From Solirubrobacteraceae bacterium (lineage in GTDB: Bacteria > Actinomycetota > Thermoleophilia > Solirubrobacterales > Solirubrobacteraceae): a DNA stretch of 64,000 nucleotides. Location: positions 62,001 to 126,000 of the forward strand of contig JANWIP010000020.1 in the NCBI GenBank assembly GCA_025449845.1, in the 5' to 3' direction. The position numbers and the translations under genes were made by a program. The notes beneath the pieces were generated by a model. It made no database searches. It saw only the letters and a list, made by a program, of their open reading frames with translations, and was not told the DNA's origin. Below, piece by piece: positions 52,100 through 59,254 of the stretch (position 1 is the first letter of the stretch; every line of letters begins with the position of its first letter).

Positions 52100-52843
52100 C
52101 TATGTACTCCATACTCCGAATACTTTGTTATCACTCAGCCTTGCCCCATATCCTGCGATAAAGTGCGCTTCGTTGGCGCCTAAAGCGAGCGATACGCCCA
52201 GTTCGTCAGGTTGTACTTTTTGTTCGTTTTCAAACAAAAATACCTTGGTGATAGGCGTTTCGGGGAACACCAATTGACCTTCTTGTACTTCCGATTCTTT
52301 TGGCAATAGTTCGGCAGCCACAGTACCTTTTACGGGAAATGGATTGCCCGATTTAATGGGACAAGTTCCTCCTGGACCATCAAGGAAGGATATGTTGGTG
52401 AAAGTAGAGCCTTGTTGCGGTTCGAATAGCTCCGCGAATTTGGATTGATTGCCCGTGAAAGTTACGAGGTGTGATTTTGTTTGATTAGTGGTAATCGGTT
52501 CCTGTGGTTTGCACTTCGTCCCGTTACCTGCCACAACAGAGGTGCACGATGTGAATGCCAGGCGACCTTTGGCCTGGCCCGGTTTTTGGGGACCACTGCC
52601 TTCGATAGCCGCGCCTTCCGAAACACTGTTCCGGCATTCGACTCTCACGGCCATCAAAGAGACCGTCGAAGTGAGAACGGCTATGCCTTTCAACTGGAGT
52701 TTCAGTTGTTGTGTGCCTTGCGCGAACTTGCCTCCGTTCACGTGCCAGAACGGACCACCTGTAGCCGACGCAGTCGACGCACCGATCCCACTGACAACGA
52801 ATAGAGCAAGCACGCCAAGCAAGGCGAACCTCATTTTGAACAT
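52100..52843 (-). CDS. Secreted protein of unknown function
   Basis: A 247-residue protein with a signal peptide ending near ASA (MFKMRFALLGVLALFVVSGI at the start). The mature part is beta-rich with two Cys pairs, seen in FTSCTSVVAGNGTKCKPQEP. I do not recognise a domain. ATG 52843 is chosen over the track start at 52996 because GAAAGGAAG lies about 9 bases upstream and the signal peptide begins there. GC is low for this genome: I counted 28 of 60 G+C in one line of the gene. Probably surface or secreted, like its neighbours. Confidence 0.7.
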   Translation of the reverse strand: MFKMRFALLGVLALFVVSGIGASTASATGGPFWHVNGGKFAQGTQQLKLQLKGIAVLTSTVSLMAVRVECRNSVSEGAAIEGSGPQKPGQAKGRLAFTSCTSVVAGNGTKCKPQEPITTNQTKSHLVTFTGNQSKFAELFEPQQGSTFTNISFLDGPGGTCPIKSGNPFPVKGTVAAELLPKESEVQEGQLVFPETPITKVFLFENEQKVQPDELGVSLALGANEAHFIAGYGARLSDNKVFGVWST

Positions 52844-53167
52844 ACGAGATGCTTCCTTTCTCCCGGACTGATGCCGGAATGGACCTTCGATTGGATACAT
52901 CCTGCTAAGGCGACACCCCGGGCCTGCCCCGAACCTCGGGGCCTGCCGTTCGATGCCTATGTAGCGCCCCTCATCGCCGTCCACTGGGACGGCCAAAACA
53001 AGGAGCCCGGTTGAGTATGCCTATCGAAGATCTATTCGTCAAGATCAAAAAAATCGAACACATAGACTGGTTTCGAAGTCAGCCAAAAGCCCGTAAATAG
53101 GGGCTTTCTACTGACCGGGGTGCTCCGAAATCGGAAACATTCGCGCAGATTTGTCCACCCGGGATCG
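52844..53167. other. Non-coding gap of about 320 bases
   Basis: This gap holds the promoter and ribosome site of the secreted-protein gene at its left end. An AT-rich patch lies at about 53015-53070 (agatcaaaaaaatcgaacac). No coding frame or RNA gene is convincing. The base composition remains lower in GC than the following gene. Confidence 0.4.
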
Positions 53168-54073
53168 CTACCCGACGCCCACCTCTTCGGCCAGCGCCAG
53201 CCGCAGCACCTCATCAAAGCCTCGCGGCGCGACCCCCAAAGCATCGGCTCCCGAGCCATCGGTGACGACGGTCTCTGTCGTGAGCCCCTCCACCAGCGGC
53301 CGCGCCACGTTCGTATCGACCGGCGTGACCAGCCCAAGCCAGAGCGCCGAAAGCCAAGGCGTAATGAAGGGCACCGGTAGCTTGGGCCGCGGGCGCATCC
53401 CCATCGCAAGGGCCATCCGGTCGAGCATCTCCCCGTAGGAGAGGACGTCAGGGCCCCCGATCTGCACCTCGCGGCCCCTAGACTCGGGCACCTCCGGCGC
53501 GCGGCGCAAATACTCGATGACATCCCCGATGCCGATCGGCTGCGTGGCGATCTTCAGCCAGGCCGGCGCGATCATCACGGGCAGCCGCTTGACGAGGTAG
53601 CGCAGCGTTCGATAGGACTCGCTCTGGGCCCCCACCACCATCGCCGCGCGGAAGTAGGTGAGCGGCGGCCCCTCGGCCTTGAGCGCCAGCGCCGTCTCAT
53701 GACGGCTGCGCAGATGCTTGGAGACGCTTTCATCGCCAAGCCCCCCGAGGTAGACGACTTGCCCCACCCCCTCGCGCTTGGCCATACGCGCGAAGTTGCG
53801 AGCCCCCGCGCGCTCGCGCTCCTGGAATCCCTCCCCACCGGCCATGGCATGCACCAAGAAGTAAGCAACATCCACTCCCGCCCCCGCCCCCTCAAGGCTC
53901 GTGGGGTCGGTCACATCGCCTTGGCGAAGCTCACACCCCTGCAAGCGCAGCTGCTCAGCCTTCGCCGGTGTGCGCACCAGACACCGCACATCGACCCCCG
54001 AGCGGGCCAGTGACTCCGCGAGGCGACCGCCGATGAACCCAGTGGCCCCAGTGACAAGTGCGCGTGTGGCGAT
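53168..54073 (-). CDS. NAD(P)-binding SDR / NmrA-like protein, start unclear
   Basis: An atypical short-chain dehydrogenase of about 300 residues. The dinucleotide motif LVTGATGFIGGRLAESLA lies at the very N-terminus, followed by VRCLVRTPAKAEQ and a typical VVYLGGLGDES. The track starts at 53989, after the Rossmann motif. The frame is open upstream only as far as a TAA at 54083-54085, and the codons in between (CCT TGG CTC ATC) offer no ATG, GTG or TTG. ATC 54073 is the only plausible initiator, or the start has been lost. The gene lies 16 bases past the displaced tRNA-Arg end. Confidence 0.7.
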   Translation of the reverse strand: MATRALVTGATGFIGGRLAESLARSGVDVRCLVRTPAKAEQLRLQGCELRQGDVTDPTSLEGAGAGVDVAYFLVHAMAGGEGFQERERAGARNFARMAKREGVGQVVYLGGLGDESVSKHLRSRHETALALKAEGPPLTYFRAAMVVGAQSESYRTLRYLVKRLPVMIAPAWLKIATQPIGIGDVIEYLRRAPEVPESRGREVQIGGPDVLSYGEMLDRMALAMGMRPRPKLPVPFITPWLSALWLGLVTPVDTNVARPLVEGLTTETVVTDGSGADALGVAPRGFDEVLRLALAEEVGVG

Positions 54074-54086
54074 GAGCCAAGGTTAC

Positions 54087-54116
54087 CCATGCCCCGCCAG
54101 GAGTCGAACCTGGATC
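54087..54116 (-). repeat. Displaced tRNA-Arg 3' end (att site)
   Basis: These 30 bases match the T arm and acceptor 3' strand of the tRNA-Arg at 56074-56145, with one C missing. The match stops after ggatc, where the sequence changes from taccgc to gggagc. It is therefore a partial duplicate and not a functional tRNA. Confidence 0.8.
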
Positions 54117-54140
54117 GGGAGCAGGCCGTAGGCTGCGTCG

Positions 54141-54905
54141 ATGAGTACGACGCCAGCAATGCCCGCAACCAAACCGCCCTTTTCCAAGGGCCAGGTCAAT
54201 CGCGCTGGCAAGCTGCTCCTCGATGCGCGAAACACGACGCGACAGGAAGGCACCGATCGAGCGAGCGAGAAGTTCGGTGGCGCGAAGATCGTCAAGGCGT
54301 CCGATGCCGTGGCGTGGTGGCGGACGCTCCATGGCAGACCGCTGTCCAGCGTCGCCGCGAATCTGCGCTACCACGTAAGCAGAGAGGGCGGCCAGGTTGG
54401 TGGCCAGATCGAGGTCGCGCAGCGTTTGAAGCGGCACGACACGATGATCGACAAGCTTTCGCGCGAGCCTACGATGCAGGTCACGCAGATGCAGGACATT
54501 GGTGGCGTCCGCGCCGTGCTGCCGAGCTTGCGTCACGTCTACGCCCTGACTCGTCGCCTGCGCAAGTCATGGACGGTCATCAAAGTCAGGGATTACATCG
54601 CCGAGCCGAAGACCTCGGGATACCGAGCGCTACATCTGATCGTGAAACGCAGTGGCTATCCGGTTGAGGTTCAGCTCCGCACCGTCCGGCAGCACGCATG
54701 GGCCAACCTGGTCGAGGAGGACGGCAGAGAGATGGGAGTCGGATTGAAGTTCGGAGTCGGGGCAGGCGAGATCCATGCCTACTACCTGGCCCTCTCCGAG
54801 GTCCTCGCGCTCATCGACCAGGGCGAGTGTCCACCCGACGAGTTGCAGGCCGCCATCATGGAGCGCTATGCCATTATCAAAGACATCCTGCCCAGCGACG
54901 AGTAA
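54141..54905 (+). CDS. RelA/SpoT-domain nucleotide synthetase (toxSAS-like candidate)
   Basis: A 254-residue protein. The synthetase domain runs from about residue 90 to 215: RLKRHDTMIDKL (ATP side), MQDIGGVRAVL (metal Asp), EPKTSGYRALHLIV (the loop Tyr that stacks on the acceptor) and YPVEVQLRTVRQHAWANLVE (catalytic Glu region). There is no HD hydrolase, TGS or ACT domain, so it is a small alarmone synthetase type. On a mobile island beside a small ORF, it resembles toxSAS toxins that make (pp)pApp or pyrophosphorylate tRNA. The residues needed for catalysis look intact. ATG 54141 lies 25 bases from the att repeat; ATG 54159 is an alternative. Confidence 0.85.
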   Translation: MSTTPAMPATKPPFSKGQVNRAGKLLLDARNTTRQEGTDRASEKFGGAKIVKASDAVAWWRTLHGRPLSSVAANLRYHVSREGGQVGGQIEVAQRLKRHDTMIDKLSREPTMQVTQMQDIGGVRAVLPSLRHVYALTRRLRKSWTVIKVRDYIAEPKTSGYRALHLIVKRSGYPVEVQLRTVRQHAWANLVEEDGREMGVGLKFGVGAGEIHAYYLALSEVLALIDQGECPPDELQAAIMERYAIIKDILPSDE

Positions 54906-54907
54906 AC

Positions 54908-55228
54908 ATGAACCCACCCATGAGCCCCGCCGACATCAAGCACTTCCTCATCATCTACGACATCAAGGCCCGCCACGCCGACGTTCGTCCTCTCGGCACG
55001 GACTACGACGCAGCACAGGCGGCATACGATCAAGTCGAGCGTGAAACTCGCGACCGCTCCGACCTCGACATCGTTCTGCTCAGCGCCGATTCACTGGCGA
55101 CGATAAAGCGCACCCACTCCAGCTACTTTCACTCCCGCAAGTCCTTCGAGGCGCTTTTACCCGCCGGGGTCCGTGCCGCTCGCACTCGCCAACCACGGCG
55201 GACCCTCACGGGCCACGGCAGCGTGTAG
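54908..55228 (+). CDS. Small partner protein of the RelA/SpoT-domain gene
   Basis: A 106-residue protein I do not recognise. It begins MNPPMSPADIKHFLIIYDIK and has an alpha/beta N-terminal half, DYDAAQAAYDQVERETRD, LDIVLLSADSLATIKRTHSSY and a basic tail (AARTRQPRRT). It starts 2 bases after the RelA/SpoT stop, so the two are one transcript. In toxSAS systems the antitoxin is a neighbouring small gene, which makes this the candidate neutraliser. That role is inferred from arrangement only. Confidence 0.65.
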   Translation: MNPPMSPADIKHFLIIYDIKARHADVRPLGTDYDAAQAAYDQVERETRDRSDLDIVLLSADSLATIKRTHSSYFHSRKSFEALLPAGVRAARTRQPRRTLTGHGSV

Positions 55229-55401
55229 CGACTCAGCCGGGGGCGATTATGAGCCCTTGTCGGAGCGTTTGATTGGGCAGCAATGGGCGGTGGATTCATC
55301 CACCAGCCGCCAGTGCCCAAACGATCTCCCCGTCGGCCGCCGCCCCGTGGTCGCCTTCGTGGGGGCGTAGATTGCGCGGTATCCTGACAGGAAAATAACG
55401 T

Positions 55402-55800
55402 TCAGGTTGCCACCGCCTCCTGTAGCGTGACGGTGTGTCCGAGCGCTTCGAGCTGGGTGACGAGGCGTTTGGTTGTGCGTTCGGGGTCGCGTTTGCGGAA
55501 GTAGTCGCCGCCGAGGTCGTTGTAGAGCTCGCCGGTGCTGAGCATGTGCCAGCAGGCGCACAGGATGGAGTGCTTGACAGCGCCGAGCGCCTTCTTGTGG
55601 CCGCGGCGGGGCTTCAGGCGGGCGTATTGCGCTGCGAGGTAGACGTCTTTGGTGCGGATCGCGGCCAGCGCGGACTCCTCGAGTGTCCAGTCGAGCCACT
55701 TGGAGCCCTTGCGGGTCTTTCCCGAGCGGCGTCTGCCGGCTGACTGGTGCAAACGACGCGGGGCAGGTGAGGCCCGATGACCAACAGGGCACCGAAGGGC
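55402..55800 (-). pseudogene. IS110-family transposase, decayed C-terminal fragment
   Basis: One frame reads QSAGRRRSGKTRKGSKWLDW, then DVYLAAQYARLKPRRGHKKA, and ends ALGHTVTLQEAVAT. This is the C-terminal Transposase_20 region of IS110 enzymes. Just upstream the expected sequence continues in another frame (WSSGLTCPAS), so there is at least one frameshift. The N-terminal RuvC-like DEDD half is missing. It is a relic lying between the RelA/SpoT pair and tRNA-Arg. Confidence 0.75.
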
Positions 55801-56073
55801 GAAGTGGTCCGCAACCCGACGTGCGGCGCGGCATCTGGCAGCCGCACACAACAGAAGCGCCACCTGAGGCGCCGCAAGACCTCGGCTTTCGCGAGTTCGT
55901 CTCCGCTTGGTTCGAGGCGATCCGTGGCGAGCGATCGGTGGCGACTGCGGCTGCTTCGAGGGCGCCCATCTGGCAGTAGATGGCAGTGGGCTCGAATTGA
56001 CGCCCCCGAGCCGAGGGTCGCGGCGAACGCCTGAGACAGAGAATGGCTTGATTGCAGGCCACTTCGCCCCCCA

Positions 56074-56145
56074 TGCCCCCGCCAGGAGTCGAACCTGGAT
56101 CTACCGCTTAGGAGGCGGTCGTCTTATCCATTGGACTACGAGGGC
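56074..56145 (-). tRNA. tRNA-Arg (anticodon CCU)
   Basis: A 72-base cloverleaf on the minus strand: acceptor GCCCTCG/CGGGGGC, D stem GTCC/AGAC with G-U-type pairing, anticodon stem ACCGC/GCGGT with loop CTCCTAA (anticodon CCU), T stem CCAGG/CCTGG with loop TTCGACT, discriminator A. CCA is not encoded. Its 3' end is the integration site of the mini-island to its left. Confidence 0.95.
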
Positions 56146-56290
56146 GCAACCCGCTAAACCGGGTCGAACTAAGGCTACCGGCGCACACCCCAGCCCCGGA
56201 GCGCGGGGTCCCTGCGCGAGGCCCCACCCAGGCCGACAACATCCGTCCCCGCAAGGCCAAGGCGTCCACAGCGAAGCCTAAGCTCACAAC

Positions 56291-56656
56291 GTGAACGCCG
56301 TCTCTACAGCCCTGCGCCTAGGCTCGCGCATCGCCTGCCTGATCGTGCTGATCTCCTTCGCACTGTTCGTGATCGACCAGGCAGGCAACGCCTCGGCGCA
56401 CCAGCAGAACGAAGTCAACGCAAGCGCACCGGCCGGCACCGCGCCGCCCCCCAAGTCGACGAGCAAGAAGAAGCACGACAGCGAAATACGCACGACGATC
56501 GATGAAGCGTCGTCAACGATCACCTCGCCTTTCGAAGGCGCCGTGGCAGGAGTGCACAACGAATGGGCAAACCGCGGCGCGCTCTTAGTGCTGGCGCTGC
56601 TGGTGTACGGCTTCGGCGTGGGCTACCTGGCCCGCATGCTGCGAGTGCGCGTCTAA
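56291..56656 (+). CDS. Small two-helix membrane protein
   Basis: A 121-residue protein not recognised by family. It has a first membrane helix at about residues 14-30 (IACLIVLISFALFVI), a charged polar loop of about 60 residues with PPPKSTSKKKHDSE, and a second helix at about 96-112 (ALLVLALLVYGFGVGYLA). The start is GTG-free ATG-like according to the track; no strong ribosome site is seen. It is divergent from or unlinked to its neighbours. Function unknown. Confidence 0.6.
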   Translation: MNAVSTALRLGSRIACLIVLISFALFVIDQAGNASAHQQNEVNASAPAGTAPPPKSTSKKKHDSEIRTTIDEASSTITSPFEGAVAGVHNEWANRGALLVLALLVYGFGVGYLARMLRVRV

Positions 56657-56724
56657 AACCGCCCTAGACCATGCACAAACCGGCCACCACGGCCGCCTGT
56701 GGCGGCCTCCTCAAAACAAAACGC

Positions 56725-57690
56725 CTAAGGCCCAGCGTTGCCGTGAACCGTGTGGCTGCCGCCGCCGCTCTCGAAGTAGACATCGACAGGCGTGCCCAAC
56801 TGGACCCAGCCATAGATCGAAGAGGCATCCGGGACGGGCACACGCAGACAGCCATGGCTGGCGGCATAAGTGGGCACTTCGGCATACCCATGAATGGCGT
56901 AACCGCGGATGAAATAGTTGGCATCGACCATGCCCTTGGCATTGGTGCCGGGCGTCTGGGAATACACGCGAAAGCGCCCAATGACGGTCGGCGTTGAAGG
57001 CTTGCCCGAGCTCATGGTGTAGATGCGCCGCACCTTGCCCCCGGCATCGATCTCGGCCAGCACCTGCCGGGTCAGATCGGCCTCGACGTGGCGCCCATCG
57101 GAGCGATAGCGCACATGGAACTGCCCCGCGCCGCGCTGAAGCAGATGGAACATCGCGGCGTTCGTGCTGGTGATGCGCTCAAGTCCAGTGAGCTTGCGGT
57201 AGGCCACCACGGCGCGGCCGGTGGCTTCGCCGTAGTTGCCGTCGACGGGAACGGCGAAGTGCAGCGCGCTGAGCTGCTCCTGCAGCAGCTGCACCGCCGG
57301 CCCGCTGGCCCCTTCGTGCATCGTGGCACTGACAATGCGCACGGCGCCGGTACTAGCGGAGAAGGCCCCCTGCTCGGCGCTGGCCGCGTGCGCCGCGCTC
57401 ATCTTGATAACGCCGGTGGCCGAGCTGGCATAGGAGATGTGGAACTGCCCAGCGCCATTACCAACGGGGGTGACGGAGACGGTGCGCGAAAACACCTCGC
57501 GCCCGTTGCGCGCAAAGCGCACGACTACCTTCTGGTGCGCCACGTAGGGCAGAACGATGCCGCGCACGACGACGCTCTCGCCGGTCAGGGCGAAGCGCGG
57601 GTGACCGTGGGCACGCTGTACGGCAAGCGTCAGGTGCCCCACGACGGGAGCGGGCCTCACAGGCGGAGGCGGAGGGGCGGCGACGATCAT
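56725..57690 (-). CDS. L,D-transpeptidase (YkuD) with peptidoglycan-binding domain
   Basis: A 321-residue protein. A beta-rich N-terminal region comes first, then a PG_binding_1 domain at about 130-180 (GPAVQLLQEQLSALHFAVPV). The YkuD domain at about 205-310 has IHGYAEVPTYAASHGCLRVP, with the catalytic HGC. It cross-links peptidoglycan through 3-3 bonds or modifies it. No signal peptide follows the start ATG 57690 (MIVAAPPPPPVRPAP), and the frame has no upstream start. It begins 12 bases after the CPBP gene, within the same operon. Confidence 0.87.
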   Translation of the reverse strand: MIVAAPPPPPVRPAPVVGHLTLAVQRAHGHPRFALTGESVVVRGIVLPYVAHQKVVVRFARNGREVFSRTVSVTPVGNGAGQFHISYASSATGVIKMSAAHAASAEQGAFSASTGAVRIVSATMHEGASGPAVQLLQEQLSALHFAVPVDGNYGEATGRAVVAYRKLTGLERITSTNAAMFHLLQRGAGQFHVRYRSDGRHVEADLTRQVLAEIDAGGKVRRIYTMSSGKPSTPTVIGRFRVYSQTPGTNAKGMVDANYFIRGYAIHGYAEVPTYAASHGCLRVPVPDASSIYGWVQLGTPVDVYFESGGGSHTVHGNAGP

Positions 57691-57701
57691 TCCCCTAGAT
57701 C

Positions 57702-58550
57702 CTATGTGCCCGCGGCGACGGCAGACGAAGCAAGGGCGCCAGCAGGGGGCGGATCGCCGATGACGCCAGCGCGTCGCAGCAGCAACCCCAACGCAGCGAT
57801 GGTGGCAAGCGCGGCGAACATCAGCAGCACGGTCTGCCCCGCGTCCCAGCCCTCAAGCGCACCGAAGGCGATCGAGTTGTTGACGGCGTGGGTGGCGATG
57901 CAGGGGTAGAGCGAGCCAGTGAAGCGATACAGCAGGCATAGCGCAAACCCCAGGAAGGCCAGCGGCACGAGATCCACAATGGGGGCGGAGCCGGCATGCA
58001 CGCCGCCGAAGACGAGCCCGGTGAGCACCGCCGCCAGGAACCACCCATGCCAGTTGGAGAGGGCCGCGAAGAAATAGCCGCGAAACAGCACCTCCTCACA
58101 GATAGGCGCCACGATGCAGGTGAGCGCGGCGCTGGCGAGCAGCAGCAGCGTGCTTTCGTTGGCCCCTAGCTGTTCGAGCAGCTTCTCCTTGGTGCTGACT
58201 TCCACGGCGCTCGACCAGATTTCGGTGAAGACGAGAAAGATGAGGACCGTCCCGACGACGGCCCCCACGGCACGCCAGCGACGCGTGGGGCGCAGGCCGA
58301 GCTGCCAGGCCGCAACGGTGCGCCCCCCGAGCTGGGCAAAGATCACGGCGGCCGCCACAAAGGCGAGGTCCTGAATGGCGGTGTCGGCGATCTCAAGGCC
58401 AGAAGGCAGCTTGGAGGCATCGATCTTCACGCCGAAGAAGAGCGCCGCGGGAATATCCACGATGAGCCCGCCCACGGCCGCGAGCACCACGCCGGCGAAG
58501 AGCGCGGCGGGAGCCGTCCAAGGACGCCATGAGCTTGGGCCGGATTGCAT
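57702..58550 (-). CDS. CPBP-family intramembrane metalloprotease
   Basis: A 282-residue protein with about eight hydrophobic segments. The Abi/CPBP motifs are PICEEVLFRGYFFAAL (EExxxR), VFGGVHAGS and THAVNNSIAF (HxxxN). The fold resembles CAAX prenyl proteases, and bacterial members act in peptide maturation or immunity. ATG 58550 is preferred to the track start 58631, which lies past the HAD gene end. It sits between the HAD and L,D-transpeptidase genes in a minus-strand run. Confidence 0.87.
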   Translation of the reverse strand: MQSGPSSWRPWTAPAALFAGVVLAAVGGLIVDIPAALFFGVKIDASKLPSGLEIADTAIQDLAFVAAAVIFAQLGGRTVAAWQLGLRPTRRWRAVGAVVGTVLIFLVFTEIWSSAVEVSTKEKLLEQLGANESTLLLLASAALTCIVAPICEEVLFRGYFFAALSNWHGWFLAAVLTGLVFGGVHAGSAPIVDLVPLAFLGFALCLLYRFTGSLYPCIATHAVNNSIAFGALEGWDAGQTVLLMFAALATIAALGLLLRRAGVIGDPPPAGALASSAVAAGT

Positions 58551-58552
58551 AG

Positions 58553-59254
58553 TCAGATCATGGCGGGCAGTTCGGCGAGCGAGGAGAGGGTGGCCACCCC
58601 CACAGGCGCGTCGGCCACATCCTGGCGGCACAAGAGCACCGGCAGCACGCCGGCGGCACGCGCCCCAAGTACATCGAGTCGAGCGTCATCTCCCACGTGC
58701 AAGGCTTCCCGTGGCGAGACCCCCAACAGGTCAAGCGCCGCACGGAAGACCTCGGGCGCAGGCTTGGCAGCGCCCACCTGCGCGGAGGTGATGACGGCAT
58801 CGAAGCACCCCCCGAGCCCCAGACCCTGCAGCGTAGGGGCGAGCGAGACATCCCAATTGCTGACGACCACCAAGCTAAGGCCGCGGGCGCGCAGGAGTGT
58901 CAACGCGGAGAGCACATCGGCATAGGCGCTGAAGCGCAGCGAATCAAGCATGGCCGCCATGACCTGGCGCAAAGAGAGAGCGCGAGCGGCGTGCGGCGGC
59001 AGCGAGGCATAGAGCACCTCGGCGCAGCGCCGGCGCAGCGCAGCCAGGCTCGCGGCGTCGCGCCCCTGAAGATGATGCGCGCGGTAGTAGTGCATCTCGG
59101 CGGTGAATGCCCACTCCGCCTGCTCGGTGCTCAACTCGATGCGGTAGTCCCGCCAGAGCCCGGCGGCCAACGCCTCCCACGGCGGCGCCAAGGCCACCAG
59201 GGTCCCCAGCCCGTCGAGCAGAACCGCGCGTAGCTTCAGGCCACCCAATGCCAT
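58553..59254 (-). CDS. HAD-superfamily hydrolase
   Basis: A 233-residue protein. Motif I is AVLLDGLGTLVAL (nucleophile Asp; the second acidic residue of the phosphatase DxD is absent, as in haloacid-dehalogenase-type members). Motif II is VVVSNWDVS, motif III KPAPEVFRAAL, and motif IV LHVGDDARLDVLGA. It has a small helical cap. ATG 59254 overlaps the glycosyltransferase end by 19 bases; the track start at 59485 is inside that gene. Substrate unknown. Confidence 0.85.
   Translation of the reverse strand: MALGGLKLRAVLLDGLGTLVALAPPWEALAAGLWRDYRIELSTEQAEWAFTAEMHYYRAHHLQGRDAASLAALRRRCAEVLYASLPPHAARALSLRQVMAAMLDSLRFSAYADVLSALTLLRARGLSLVVVSNWDVSLAPTLQGLGLGGCFDAVITSAQVGAAKPAPEVFRAALDLLGVSPREALHVGDDARLDVLGARAAGVLPVLLCRQDVADAPVGVATLSSLAELPAMI

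Larger units (their letters stand above)
54087..56101. mobile_element. Mini-island in the 3' end of tRNA-Arg(CCU)
   Basis: ccatgccccgccaggagtcg through ggatc (54087-54116) repeats in the same orientation at 56071-56101, differing by one C. The right copy is the 3' end of the intact tRNA-Arg. The left copy lacks the rest of the tRNA. This is the signature of integration at a tRNA 3' end. Enclosed are a RelA/SpoT-domain gene, a small partner ORF and a decayed IS110 transposase, but no integrase. Confidence 0.75.

Noticed and set aside
54087-54116. A complete tRNA-Arg at the left end of the mini-island
   Set aside because: Only the T arm and acceptor 3' strand are present; the D and anticodon arms are missing.
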